A stretch of DNA of 62,794 nucleotides from Candidatus Auribacter fodinae (GTDB taxonomy: Bacteria; Auribacterota; Auribacteria; Auribacterales; Auribacteraceae), in the NCBI GenBank assembly GCA_003599815.1, contig QZJZ01000014.1, forward strand, positions 1 through 62,794. Direction: 5' to 3'. Positions 18,625 through 27,239 of the stretch are shown in pieces (the stretch's first letter is position 1; each line of letters starts with the position of its first letter). A program made the translations under genes and the position numbers. The notes below the pieces were generated by a model. That model was not told the origin of the DNA. It did not search any database and worked only from the letters and a program-made list of their open reading frames with translations.

Positions 18625-19419
18625 ATGCAAGCCCTGCGACAGTTGGGGGGCGGCCTCCTGCTCGGCTTGCTGTCCGTTTTGATCGTCTTCGGCGGGATGT
18701 CACTGGCGCTGGCCGAGGGCTATGTGCCTCAGCCGCCTCCCGCGCCCACGGAAACACAGACCGCCCTCCCGCCCGCGCCGACCGAGGCGGTCAGTTCCAC
18801 CCCGTCCCCTATCCCCACAGAAACAGCTACAGCCTCACCCATCCCGCCCACTAATTGTCCCCCGCCTGCGGGTTGGATCCTGGCGCCGATCCTGCCGGGA
18901 GATACGCTCGATACGCTGGCCTTCCGTTATCACACCACGCCCGCCGCCTTGATGGCGGGCAATTGCCTCGTTTCGCCATATATTCTGCCGGGCTATGGCA
19001 TCTATGTGCCCGCGCCGCCGACCAGCACAGCAATCGCGTGCGGCGCGCCGTATGGATGGGTGCGCTACACCGTCCAACCCGGCGATAACCTGTATCGTAT
19101 CAGCCTGCTTTACCGAATCACCGTAGCGGAACTCAAACAGGCCAACTGCCTGACTTCAGACGTTATCAGCGTAGGCCAGTTGTTGTGGGTGCCGAACACC
19201 GTCACGAGCACGCCGCCCGCCACACCGATTAACATCGAATTCCCCACCGAAACGCTCATCCCGACAGAGACCGAAACGGCCCTCCCGCCGACCAACACCG
19301 CTGAGCCGACCTCGACGGAGATTCCACCGAGCGAGACTCCCGTGTCCACAGAGACGCCCTCCACAAACGAATCATCCGCGCCGACGGAGACAGAGCCCCC
19401 GCCTCCTTCCACCCCATAG
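18625..19419 (+). CDS. LysM-domain envelope protein
   Basis: The 264-residue exported protein begins four bases after the sensor gene stop. It has a signal or anchor helix (about 8-30), a Pro/Thr/Glu-rich linker (35-77), LysM 1 (about 86-130, LPGDTLDTLAFRYHTT), LysM 2 (about 146-190, VQPGDNLYRISLLYRITV) and a second long Pro/Thr/Glu tail (195-264). LysM binds GlcNAc-containing glycans such as peptidoglycan. The low-complexity stretches are typical spacers of Anaerolineae surface proteins. Its closeness to the sensor and LCP genes suggests a cell-envelope theme. Confidence 0.85.
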   Translation: MQALRQLGGGLLLGLLSVLIVFGGMSLALAEGYVPQPPPAPTETQTALPPAPTEAVSSTPSPIPTETATASPIPPTNCPPPAGWILAPILPGDTLDTLAFRYHTTPAALMAGNCLVSPYILPGYGIYVPAPPTSTAIACGAPYGWVRYTVQPGDNLYRISLLYRITVAELKQANCLTSDVISVGQLLWVPNTVTSTPPATPINIEFPTETLIPTETETALPPTNTAEPTSTEIPPSETPVSTETPSTNESSAPTETEPPPPSTP

Positions 19420-19491
19420 CGGGTCGCGATTTCGAGAGGCGGAATCCTCACCCGGGCAACGCTCACATACCAAGCCTTTCAGGCTGACTTT

Positions 19492-20424
19492 ATGCACCGA
19501 CTTTTCCCTGTCATTATTCTCGTTGTTCTCCTTCTCACTGCCTGCGGATCAACCGCCGCGCCCACGCGCGAAGTGCACGGATTGCCGTTCATCATCATCA
19601 CGCCGCAGGGATTGGTTTCGCCCACGCCGACTCCCTTCCAACCCGCGCTGGCTACTCCCTTCCCCACCATCTCTGCAGAGACATATGCTACGCCGCTTCC
19701 GCCGCTGATCATCCCAACAGAGATGGTCGCGCTCCCCACACCCACCCTCCCAAACATCCCCTACCCCACGGTGATTCCGCCGCCCGCGAATATCGGTGAA
19801 TACGCGGACGTGATCACCTTCCTGCTCATCGGCTCGGACAAACGCCCTGGCTCCTCGTATCGCACCGACACGATGGTGATCGCCATCCTGCGCCCCAAGG
19901 ATGACCAGGTTTCGCTCATCTCGATTCCGCGCGACCTGTGGGTTTACATCCCCGACTGGGAGATGCAACGCGTCAACACCGCCTACATGCACGGAGAGAT
20001 CACGGGCTACCCGGGCGGCGGTCCGCAATTACTGAAGGACACCATCGAATACAACCTCGGCTTGCACATTGACCACACCGCCATGGTCGAATTTGACGGC
20101 TTCCGCCAGATCGTGGACACCCTCGGCGGCATCGACGTCCCCGTGGCCTGTCCCTACACCGACTGGCGGCTCATTTCGCCCGAACTCGATCCCGAAAACG
20201 AAGACAACTGGTTCCTGTACACTGCAGGCCCCGGCCTGATGCACATGAACGGCGATCTCGCCCTCTGGTACGCGCGTTCCCGCTCCAAGTCCAATGACTT
20301 CGACCGCGGCCGCCGCCAGCAGGAAGTGTTGCGCGCCATCTATTCCCGCGCTCTCAGCGGCGACACGCTGACAAAAATCCCGCAACTCTACAACGACCTG
20401 AACACGCTCGTCGCCACAGCGAAT
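19492..20424 (+). CDS. LCP-family (LytR-CpsA-Psr) lipoprotein, C-terminus lost at the joint
   Basis: LCP proteins transfer glycopolymers from lipid carriers onto the cell wall or related acceptors. A lipoprotein-type signal with LLTAC (Cys18) is followed by a Pro/Thr linker and the LCP domain from about residue 108. Motifs include LLIGSDKRPGSSYRTDTMVI, VSLISIPRDLWV, VEFDGFRQIVDTLGGIDV and LALWYARSRSKSNDFDRGRRQQ. The frame runs to a stop at 20439, but the last residues (ANIFCG) are encoded by sequence belonging to the ppx fragment on the other strand. The true C-terminal helices are missing, so it is a 3'-truncated gene at a probable chimeric join. Confidence 0.85.
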
Positions 20425-20428
20425 ATCT
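20405..20428. other. Probable chimeric assembly junction
   Basis: GC content, codon use and gene content change abruptly here. Two genes on opposite strands (LCP and Ppx/GppA) both lose their remaining sequence at the same point. Bases GTCGCCACAGCGAATATC can be read as the LVAT end of the LCP frame or, complemented, as the IFAVAT of Ppx. A short shared word of that kind is what lets an assembler join two genomes. Confidence 0.8.
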
Positions 20429-20675
20429 TTTGCGGCTGATATGCCTGTATCTGTATGGAGAAATTTTCAAGGGCCGCAATGCATTTAGTTATGTTTTCAG
20501 GGCAGATTAGTTTTGTGTCATGGATGCGTTTTCCCAACTGCACAACGTGGGCAATAGTACAAACAGGTACAATTTTAACTGTCTTATCTTGGGAGTGATA
20601 AATATCCGCAATCAACAGCCGAACGGAATTTGTACCGAAATCTATCGCGGCGAATCTGGGTGGATTATTTGTCAT
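20410..20675 (-). pseudogene. Ppx/GppA phosphatase, N-terminal fragment
   Basis: The visible N-terminal 85-90 residues match the ASKHA-fold exopolyphosphatase/pppGpp phosphatase family: phosphate-binding loop AAIDFGTNSVRLLIAD, then IGVxQLGK-like AHVVQLGKRI, and IFAVATS, the start of the second motif ATSA-RE. The family normally has 300-500 residues. Here the match ends at the joint, and the following residues (VFRSL) are read through LCP DNA. In its own genome the gene is presumably intact. It overlaps the DUF2007 gene upstream by 11 bases, so both belong to one operon. Confidence 0.8.
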
Positions 20676-21141
20676 CTGGTGAATCGGATTTTTTGTGCTC
20701 AGATTGCTGTAAATACTTATCGATAACTTCGCGCGCTTTTTCTTCCTGCTCTTCAGGAACGATAATCGTTACCGCGTCAATTGAGTCGCCTGCAAACGGG
20801 AGCATTGACATACCCGGCTCAAAGGTGGATGAGGGTATTTCGGCTTCATCCAAAGCGAGCTGGATCAGGCGTGCCTGAGCGACAGAATCGGCAATATATA
20901 TTTGTACCATGTTTTGCTCAGGATGTTCTACGCCATTCGAGTGAGAATCCATAAAATGAGCGTCATCTTCGTTGATGTCAACATTCCAGTACTCATCTCC
21001 ATCATTGTCTTCCAGCTCTGGTTCTGTTTCTGGCTTCTGTTCGGATTCTTCCTCTGCAGTGGAAAAAAAGTCGAGTATAATTTTTATCATATAAAATGCT
21101 ATACCGCTTATTAGTAGAATTGACAGGAGGCGTCGAACCAT
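20665..21141 (-). CDS. Membrane-anchored DUF2007-like protein
   Basis: The 158-residue protein has one N-terminal helix (about 5-25), a long acidic linker (EEESEQKPETEPELEDNDGDE) and a C-terminal domain of about 70 residues. The domain begins MVQIYIADSVAQARLIQLALDEAEIP and ends with a DAVTIIVPEEQEEKAREVIDKYL helix. That strand-helix-strand-helix form matches DUF2007, a proposed signal-transducing domain that can act as an antiporter or regulator partner. The start at 21141 is chosen for AAAGGA upstream; the longer frame would overlap surE by 44 bases. It leads into ppx. Confidence 0.65.
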   Translation of the reverse strand: MVRRLLSILLISGIAFYMIKIILDFFSTAEEESEQKPETEPELEDNDGDEYWNVDINEDDAHFMDSHSNGVEHPEQNMVQIYIADSVAQARLIQLALDEAEIPSSTFEPGMSMLPFAGDSIDAVTIIVPEEQEEKAREVIDKYLQQSEHKKSDSPDDK

Positions 21142-21166
21142 TGATATATCCTTTCTGTAATGCTGG

Positions 21167-21946
21167 TTATGAAAAATCAGCTGTGTCAACGATCTGTTTG
21201 AGCGTCTCAATATACGCGTTGTTTGTCTGGCTTAGAAGGATGGGGGTTATGGAAACTGCATTATCCTGTAAAGCGGCTGTATCGCTGAAGGGATTATCTT
21301 GATCAAAATTGATAAGAGCGCCGACCATCCAGTAGAATCCTTTGCCGCGATGATCATTATCGGCTTTATATTTACCACGGAACCGGGACATACCGAGGGA
21401 GGTAACTCGGATTCCGTTGATCTCTTCCTTTTTCTTTGCAGGAACGTTGATGTTGAGGAATGTGTCCTGCGGTAATCCGTATTTTAATATCAGTTGAGCC
21501 GTTCTTACTGCGATATGTGACGCATATGAAAAGTCGGTCGATGTATGCGATGCCAGTGAAACAGCAATTGAAGGGATCCCGAGCAGGGCTCCTTCACGCG
21601 CCGCGCCTGCTGTGCCGGAGTGAAATGTAGTCAGTGCGTTGTTCGCTCCCTGATTAATGCCGGAAATAATCAGATCAGGAGGCGATTCAAGTATAGCGTT
21701 TACACCAAGCTGTACGCAATCCGATGGTGTGCCGTGTATTCCATATGTAATGCCCGATCCATTAGTTTCTATTTGCAGTACCCTCAATGGTTCGGTAAAA
21801 GTGATTTTCTGGCTCACACCGCTTTGTTCCGTTACTGGAGCGACTACGGTAACGGTTGCGATCTGTTTGAGCGCTAGATATAACGCTTTTATGCCCGGCG
21901 CATGAAGCCCGTCATCGTTGGTGATTAAAATATGTGGTTGTGTCAT
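21167..21946 (-). CDS. surE: 5'-nucleotidase SurE
   Basis: SurE is a metal-dependent nucleoside monophosphate phosphatase. The 259-residue product has the N-terminal metal motif ILITNDDGLHAPG, then VVAPVTEQSGVSQKIT, and the substrate segment SGINQGANNALTTFHSGTAGAAREGALLGIPSIAVS. Length and order are standard for the family. Its ATG shares one base with the stop of the preceding gene (TAATG), which implies translational coupling. Confidence 0.95.
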   Translation of the reverse strand: MTQPHILITNDDGLHAPGIKALYLALKQIATVTVVAPVTEQSGVSQKITFTEPLRVLQIETNGSGITYGIHGTPSDCVQLGVNAILESPPDLIISGINQGANNALTTFHSGTAGAAREGALLGIPSIAVSLASHTSTDFSYASHIAVRTAQLILKYGLPQDTFLNINVPAKKKEEINGIRVTSLGMSRFRGKYKADNDHRGKGFYWMVGALINFDQDNPFSDTAALQDNAVSITPILLSQTNNAYIETLKQIVDTADFS

Positions 21947-23016
21947 TAAAGTGTCCGTTGTGCCAAGTAGAGATGGTCATAATACGATTCATAATCGTTT
22001 TTGCGTAAATACTCCAGAGCTGTAATCAGGTGCTCAATGCCTTCCTGTAAAATACCTGATTCCTTGAGCGAGCGCAACATCAAAATTTTTTTGTCGATCT
22101 GCTCGGCTTCGACACAAGGAAAATCTGCAATAGTCAGATCGAATGCGAATCGGGATAATTTATGTCCAGTAGGATGTGACGGATCATATAAATCAAACAG
22201 GAGTATATCGTGAATTAAATCGAGTATATCGGTTTCTTTCAGCCGTTCAGACGCGGAAGCGAGGTTATATACGACTTTTTTTTGGATAGTCGATTCAAGG
22301 AAAAGCGCCTCAAACCGATCCGGTGTATAACACTGGGTTTTATTGGCTATTTCGAGAATCGCGGCGGAACTGTTTTTTGCGTATTGGGCGATAAAACCAA
22401 TCAACTGTTGCCCTCGTATTCCGTAAGAGCCGAAAAATTCCATCATATAAACGGATTCCAGCCTGAATATATCTTCAGTTTCTTCGGATAAACTATGCTG
22501 GATTGAGAACAAGAGCTCAGGGGGAATGTACTGAAAATCGGATAGTTTCCTGTGGATGACAACATACCGGGGGAGTATTTTTATATGAGAAAAGATCCCT
22601 TCAATGCCGTATGTTATAGTGAGAGGGATACTGATGCATTCCTGATATTGTTCTGCGATGCAATCCTGAATTACTGTTCCTGTCAAGGCGTGCGACAATG
22701 TTGTCTTAAAATCATGATTGTTTGTATTGACGGTGATTACTACTGAACCGTTTTGCATACGCTGCATGGAGTCATTTCCTGAGCTTACGGCAATTACGGA
22801 AACAGGCGATGCCTTTTTTGCTGTCAATCCCCATTGATTACGAAGGTAGGTGATATATGTGGTGCAAAAATACACCAGTTCGTGTGCTTCGGCGTGTTCT
22901 TTTGCCTGTACGCTCAGAGGATATGATGGGGCGAATACCTGTGCGCAAAAACAAGGGTGATTAGATATGGATAATACAAGGAATAGCGTTATGTAAAATA
23001 GAAAAATTTTACAGGA
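21946..23016 (-). CDS. Secreted protein resembling a degenerate MA-type peptidase
   Basis: The 356-residue protein has a Cys-rich signal peptide (MSCKIFLFYITLFLVLSIS..CFCAQ). At residues 107-141 TLSHALTG is followed about 27 residues later by PLTITYGIEGI. That order echoes peptidase_MA_2-type gluzincins (HExxH, then WLxEG), but the zinc-site Glu and second His are replaced (HALTG). It is therefore probably non-catalytic. The rest is helical with no recognised motif. The start at ATG 23016 is preferred over TTG 23040. The fold call is a weak inference. Confidence 0.45.
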   Translation of the reverse strand, partial: SCKIFLFYITLFLVLSISNHPCFCAQVFAPSYPLSVQAKEHAEAHELVYFCTTYITYLRNQWGLTAKKASPVSVIAVSSGNDSMQRMQNGSVVITVNTNNHDFKTTLSHALTGTVIQDCIAEQYQECISIPLTITYGIEGIFSHIKILPRYVVIHRKLSDFQYIPPELLFSIQHSLSEETEDIFRLESVYMMEFFGSYGIRGQQLIGFIAQYAKNSSAAILEIANKTQCYTPDRFEALFLESTIQKKVVYNLASASERLKETDILDLIHDILLFDLYDPSHPTGHKLSRFAFDLTIADFPCVEAEQIDKKILMLRSLKESGILQEGIEHLITALEYLRKNDYESYYDHLYLAQRTL

Positions 23017-23026
23017 CATAGTAACT

Positions 23027-23467
23027 CTATTTGCTTTCAATAATAAATGTTACCGGTCCATCATTTATGAGAGCAACGTCCATGTGTGCTCCGAAAATAC
23101 CTGTCTGCACGTTATGACAATGATTTTTCAGCAAATCAACAAAGTAATTGTACAGTTCTTCCGCTTCATGGGGCAGCATCGCGTCAGTAAAACTTGGCCG
23201 CCTTCCTTTTGAGCAATCGCCGTATAAGGTGAACTGCGATATGACCAGTAATTCTCCATTGATATCTTTCAGCGACATGTTCATTTTGCCATGCGGGTCT
23301 TCGAAAATACGCAGTTGAACAACTTTGTTCGACAGATATTCAGCGTCAGAACGGCTGTCATTTCTGCCTATACCGAGAAAAAGAAGTAGTCCCTTTTTCA
23401 CAGAACCTACTGTGTCTCCATCGACAACAACGGATGCGTTTTTTACTCTTTGAATTATAGCTTTCAT
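23027..23467 (-). CDS. dtd: D-aminoacyl-tRNA deacylase
   Basis: DTD hydrolyses D-aminoacyl-tRNAs and Gly-tRNA(Ala) in the cytosol as proofreading. The 146-residue product carries the two family motifs: SQFTLYGDCSKGRRPSF (the SQxxL motif) near residue 78-94, and NDGPVTF, the cross-subunit Gly-cisPro motif, near the C-terminus. MKAIIQRVKNASVVVDG is the usual N-terminus. Confidence 0.95.
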   Translation of the reverse strand: MKAIIQRVKNASVVVDGDTVGSVKKGLLLFLGIGRNDSRSDAEYLSNKVVQLRIFEDPHGKMNMSLKDINGELLVISQFTLYGDCSKGRRPSFTDAMLPHEAEELYNYFVDLLKNHCHNVQTGIFGAHMDVALINDGPVTFIIESK

Positions 23468-23473
23468 ATCAGA

Positions 23474-24352
23474 TTATTTGTTGATTCTTGCCGATATATC
23501 TTCACACCATTTTTTTAGTGCGGGAATGCGTGGGTCATCGGGGTAATCGGCAATGATCTGGTTATATAGTTTTAATGCGGCGTTCAATTCCTGGTCTTTA
23601 TAGAGTTTGTTTGCCTGCATGAGCAGTTGGTCTACATCATCCGATGCAGGCAGAGAACTTTTTTTATCATTATAGTTTGGGTCGTAGATAATATACATAA
23701 TATTTTCGCTGAATTCGAATCCGGTAATATATGGAGGGCAGGCAAGCTCATTTGAAAACTTGCTTGTCAGCAATTTATCAACGACAAAACGAACAATGAA
23801 CGATGGTACAGGCAGTTTGCCAAGTCGTACGTTTAAAATTTCAGGCATAATGAGCCCATTTTTTATCTGGATGCCGCAGTAAATTTTTAAACGTATTGTT
23901 TTGCCGAGAATACTTCTGTTAATAAAAATAGTTAATCCGTCATCGAGAAAGATGTTGAATAAATCGGCATTTGTTGCGAACGTATTAAGTTTCAGGAATG
24001 AGTTCAGCTCGTCCTCAGTGATGGCGATGCGATACAATTTTCTGTTATTATAATGTTCATGTAACCGGAGCAGTTTTGTCTCAAATTTTTCAGCGTAGCG
24101 TTCATTGATGTTTAGGTTTCGGGGCAGTACGGGGTTTTGAATTATCAGGTAGAAAACATATATAAAGAAAGCCAGAGGGATAAGGTATCTGAGGAAGTGT
24201 ATGCGTTTATGCCCTGAGAGGCGTTCTTCACTTTCGCGCAGCCGTTTTTTTTCTTCACGTGCAAGCACATGTTCAGGAAGGAGGCGCCCTCCGCATTTGC
24301 GGCAGAATATGGCTCCCGGCTGGTTGGTTTCCCCACAGTTATGACAATTCAT
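23474..24352 (-). CDS. Zinc-ribbon single-pass membrane protein
   Basis: The 292-residue protein starts with a zinc ribbon (CHNCGETNQPGAIFCRKCGGRL, a CxxC..CxxC pair). A charged helix and one membrane segment (about 53-72) follow, then a roughly 200-residue extracytoplasmic part. The C-terminus (about 240-292) looks like one TPR-type helical hairpin (QANKLYKDQELNAALKLYNQIIADYPDDP). The topology, ribbon inside and TPR outside or the reverse, cannot be settled. The gene is six bases upstream of dtd, so they are probably co-transcribed. Function is unknown. Confidence 0.55.
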   Translation of the reverse strand: MNCHNCGETNQPGAIFCRKCGGRLLPEHVLAREEKKRLRESEERLSGHKRIHFLRYLIPLAFFIYVFYLIIQNPVLPRNLNINERYAEKFETKLLRLHEHYNNRKLYRIAITEDELNSFLKLNTFATNADLFNIFLDDGLTIFINRSILGKTIRLKIYCGIQIKNGLIMPEILNVRLGKLPVPSFIVRFVVDKLLTSKFSNELACPPYITGFEFSENIMYIIYDPNYNDKKSSLPASDDVDQLLMQANKLYKDQELNAALKLYNQIIADYPDDPRIPALKKWCEDISARINK

Positions 24353-24454
24353 AATTATTTAATCCTTAAAAGTACAGTTATAATTACGGCTTATAACAAT
24401 AATAGTTAAGCAATTACTGTACCTTTTTTGACTCTGTGAGACTAGTATGCAGGG

Positions 24455-25396
24455 TTAAGCTTGTTCAGTATTTTTTGTGTCGAGACAACAAATACCTACT
24501 GCATTCCAGAAGGTTAAAATGGATGCATACACAAAACAAACAGTGAGAAACATGAGCAATGACCAGAAGAATGCTCCGATTGACTGAAAGAAGTTGCTCG
24601 TGTGAATGAAGTCGAACGGCAGATAATATTTTAACCAGGGTCGCAGTACATATCCCGGGAAACGGGGTATTTCTATGAGCAGGTGTATGCTTTTTTCCCC
24701 AATGAACGCATGAGAGATTAAAAGATGCAGTAACGATGCGCAATAATGAATAAAAAAAATCGAAGCGCCGATAACAGTCGAAATAAATACTGTTCTCCTG
24801 CGTTGCTGGATAATGTACCAGTATGCTGATCTGATAAGCTTCAGATTAAGCGTATTTATTTCTCTGGCAGCGAAGAGAGGCGGCATAACATGCACCGATA
24901 GTAATATAAAAGGTATAAGCATAATTATTATCAATGCAGTGAGCAGGTTTGGAAAAAAGACAAGAGGCCACAGAAAGTCGCCTGCATATGGTATTCGAAT
25001 CAATGCATTGCAGAGTGAAAGAACAATGACATAGGCGATAACAATTCCGATAAATATCAGCGCCATTTTCAGCATGGCGGCGATTTTACCCATGCACCGG
25101 TCTATCGCAGTGTAAAGGTTGATGGAGGTATTATTATTGATGAGCATTTCCTGGAAATAGTAGGAAACAGTTACCATACAGAAAAAAAGAGGCAACAGGG
25201 CTATAAGGTATCCTGCCGCCTGTACTGTAAAATGTATAACAAATATTCTCGAAGAAATCGTGGAAAAGACTGTCTCAATCAAACCGAAACAGATTAATCC
25301 AGCCATTTGCAACCCTACTAAAGGAACAACGAACGAATTTTTGAATACTTCCAGAAGTAAACCGAAAGACGCATGTTCTTTGTTTTTTTCGCTCAT
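24455..25396 (-). CDS. Polytopic membrane protein of unknown function
   Basis: The 313-residue protein has about six hydrophobic segments and no polar catalytic motif. Its layout (helix pairs separated by short loops, MPPLFAAREIN in the middle) is like the DUF4013/YciC-type membrane proteins. The start at ATG 25396 is chosen because GAGG lies six bases upstream; TTG 25408 is in frame but lacks one. It lies 22 bases after the acidic-protein gene, which suggests the two are transcribed together. Confidence 0.5.
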   Translation of the reverse strand: MSEKNKEHASFGLLLEVFKNSFVVPLVGLQMAGLICFGLIETVFSTISSRIFVIHFTVQAAGYLIALLPLFFCMVTVSYYFQEMLINNNTSINLYTAIDRCMGKIAAMLKMALIFIGIVIAYVIVLSLCNALIRIPYAGDFLWPLVFFPNLLTALIIIMLIPFILLSVHVMPPLFAAREINTLNLKLIRSAYWYIIQQRRRTVFISTVIGASIFFIHYCASLLHLLISHAFIGEKSIHLLIEIPRFPGYVLRPWLKYYLPFDFIHTSNFFQSIGAFFWSLLMFLTVCFVYASILTFWNAVGICCLDTKNTEQA

Positions 25397-25418
25397 GTTG
25401 ATCCTCAATTCGATCTAT

Positions 25419-26009
25419 TTAGTTGTAGTTATCCTCATCATCAAAGTCATCGTAATCGTTTAAATCATCAAAATCGTCTTCCTCATCATCAAAGTCATCG
25501 AAATCCTCATCCTCTTCATCCTCTTCTTCTTCCTCTTCTTCTTCCTCGAAATCATCGAAGTCATCAAAGTCATCGAAATCTTCATCATCATCGTCGGAAA
25601 CTTCATCGAAATCATCTATGTATTCTTCTTCGTCGTAATCGTCTGATAATTTTGAACCGAATTCCTTGTCAAGATCATCATCCATCAGGTCGTCGCCATA
25701 GTCCTCGTCGAGGTCTATATCGATGTCTTCGTCGAGATCTTCTTCTTCCTCATCATCGAAATAATCGATATCTGCCTCATCGCTGTCTTCGTCGTCAGGC
25801 TCGTCATCATAGTCTTCTTCATCTTCCTCATCAAGATCTTCATCATCTTCAAAATCGTCATCTAAATCATCATCATCGTCATCGCCATTACGGCTTTTTT
25901 GGGCAAATGATTCAAAATTGTTTTCAAAATTTAAAATTTCTTCAAATTCTCTTACCACTGAATCAGTATTCAGACTCGACTCAAGAATCAAAGGTTCTGT
26001 CGTTTTCAT
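25419..26009 (-). CDS. Highly acidic low-complexity protein
   Basis: The 196-residue protein has a normal N-terminus (about 40 residues: MKTTEPLILESSLNTDSVVREF, then EEILNFENNFESFAQKSRNG). A tract of Asp and Glu with scattered Phe, Tyr and Leu follows to the end (DDDDDDLDDDFEDDEDLDEE and similar). The coding strand is therefore almost all GAT/GAA/GAC codons, which may be prone to slippage. Start M26009 has AGGAGG nine bases upstream; the in-frame ATG 26018 abuts it too closely. No signal peptide is seen. It could be a polyanionic chaperone, a Ca2+ binder or a nucleic-acid mimic; none is supported. Confidence 0.75.
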   Translation of the reverse strand: MKTTEPLILESSLNTDSVVREFEEILNFENNFESFAQKSRNGDDDDDDLDDDFEDDEDLDEEDEEDYDDEPDDEDSDEADIDYFDDEEEEDLDEDIDIDLDEDYGDDLMDDDLDKEFGSKLSDDYDEEEYIDDFDEVSDDDDEDFDDFDDFDDFEEEEEEEEEDEEDEDFDDFDDEEDDFDDLNDYDDFDDEDNYN

Positions 26010-26344
26010 TTCAGCCATCCTCCTGGAAATTAAATATACAATTAATTAAAATAAATACTTTTCGGAAGTTATGATATTATTTGAACTTAAAAGCTCTGTG
26101 CTAGCAGATCTTGTTCATAATATACATATAGATTTTTAAAATTCAATCAAATTTTTAATTACAAAAGATATTTATATTTCATTAATCTGAACAATAATAA
26201 AAAAAAAAGTTTACTAATATTTAAACATCACATTAAATATAAAAAAACTTGAATAATATTTTGTTTTCGGTTGAACATTTTTTTTCTTGATTATTTCAGA
26301 TTTTCGGTTTAGTCCAGTTCACTTTCCAAAGGAGTTATATATTT
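26010..26344. other. 335-base AT-rich intergenic region
   Basis: The gap between divergent genes has no gene-like frame and consists of A/T-rich tracts. It probably holds two promoters: one for the minus-strand run starting with the acidic protein and one for the + strand beginning with the polyprenyl synthase. AAAGGAG near 26328 is the ribosome site for 26345. No clear -35/-10 pair could be fixed by eye, and no structured RNA was seen. Confidence 0.6.
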
Positions 26345-27220
26345 ATGGATTTTAAGGCGTGCTATAATAACTACATTAATACTGTAAATACTGCTCTTAT
26401 TGTCAACATGCCTCCCCGTGACGCTTACCCGTCTCGTATTCATGAAGCGATGCATTACAGCTTGTTTGCAGGAGGCAAGCGCTTAAGACCGGTTTTATGT
26501 CTTGCTTCGTTCGAGCTCTTCGATTCTATGACCGCGAAGGTATTGCCCGTTGCCTGTGCTCTGGAACTGATTCATACCTATTCGCTTATTCACGATGACC
26601 TGCCATGCATGGATGATGATGATTTCAGGCGAGGTATGCCGACCTGTCATAAAAAGTTTGGTGAGGCAATAGCGGTTCTGGCAGGTGACGCGCTTCTCAC
26701 GGAAGCATTCGCGATGGCGTCGTCCATCGGCAATACAGGATACTCCGCGACAATAATATCAATGCTTGCGGCGGCATCTGGCAGTACAGGGCTGATCGGC
26801 GGACAGGTGATGGATCTGTTAAGCGAGGATAAACCCATTGATGTTGAACTCCTGGAGTATATTCACCGGCACAAAACGGGCAAGCTTATCAGTGTTTCTG
26901 TCGAATCCGGAGCTGTTTGTGCCGGCGCTGACAGCACTGCTCTTTCGGCATTAACAAAATATGGGGAAGCGCTGGGGCTTGCTTTTCAGATTAGTGACGA
27001 TATACTTGACGTTATTGGTGACGCAGAAAAACTCGGCAAGAATGTAGGGCAAGATGCTAAACTGAACAAAGCCACGTATCCATCATTGTATGGGCTTGAA
27101 GAATCGAAAAAGAAACTCCATGAGACAGTTGAGCAGGCTTTGATCTCTCTTCAGGGATTTGGTAAAAAAAGTGGGTTTCTTTGTGAACTTGCTCGCTATG
27201 TAGCCTACCGTGACCGATAG
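26345..27220 (+). CDS. ispA: Short-chain polyprenyl (farnesyl) diphosphate synthase
   Basis: It condenses isopentenyl diphosphate with allylic diphosphates in isoprenoid synthesis. The 291-residue product has FAGGKRLRPVL, the first Asp motif DDLPCMDDDD (84-93, DDx4D) typical of bacterial FPP synthases, and the second motif FQISDDILD (about 215-223). Product chain length is inferred as C15 or C20. In the first motif the bulky residues ahead of Asp (TYSLIH) fit farnesyl synthases. Its product could feed lipid-carrier synthesis for the downstream polysaccharide locus. Confidence 0.93.
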   Translation: MDFKACYNNYINTVNTALIVNMPPRDAYPSRIHEAMHYSLFAGGKRLRPVLCLASFELFDSMTAKVLPVACALELIHTYSLIHDDLPCMDDDDFRRGMPTCHKKFGEAIAVLAGDALLTEAFAMASSIGNTGYSATIISMLAAASGSTGLIGGQVMDLLSEDKPIDVELLEYIHRHKTGKLISVSVESGAVCAGADSTALSALTKYGEALGLAFQISDDILDVIGDAEKLGKNVGQDAKLNKATYPSLYGLEESKKKLHETVEQALISLQGFGKKSGFLCELARYVAYRDR

Positions 27221-27239
27221 AGGACTTGTGACTTATAAT

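Noticed and set aside
20440..20664. Horizontal transfer boundary with an integrase or att site
   Set aside because: No integrase, tRNA or direct repeat is present near the composition change; the tail-to-tail truncations fit a chimeric join better.
25440..25900. Possible CRISPR-like or satellite repeat
   Set aside because: The repetition comes from Asp/Glu codons (TCATC, TCTTC on the + strand), with no constant repeat length or unique spacers.
25373..26074. Plus-strand frame rich in His, Arg and Asn opposite the acidic gene
   Set aside because: It is the mirror of the repetitive acidic coding sequence and has no ribosome site or known domain. The minus-strand gene has AGGAGG and a normal N-terminus.
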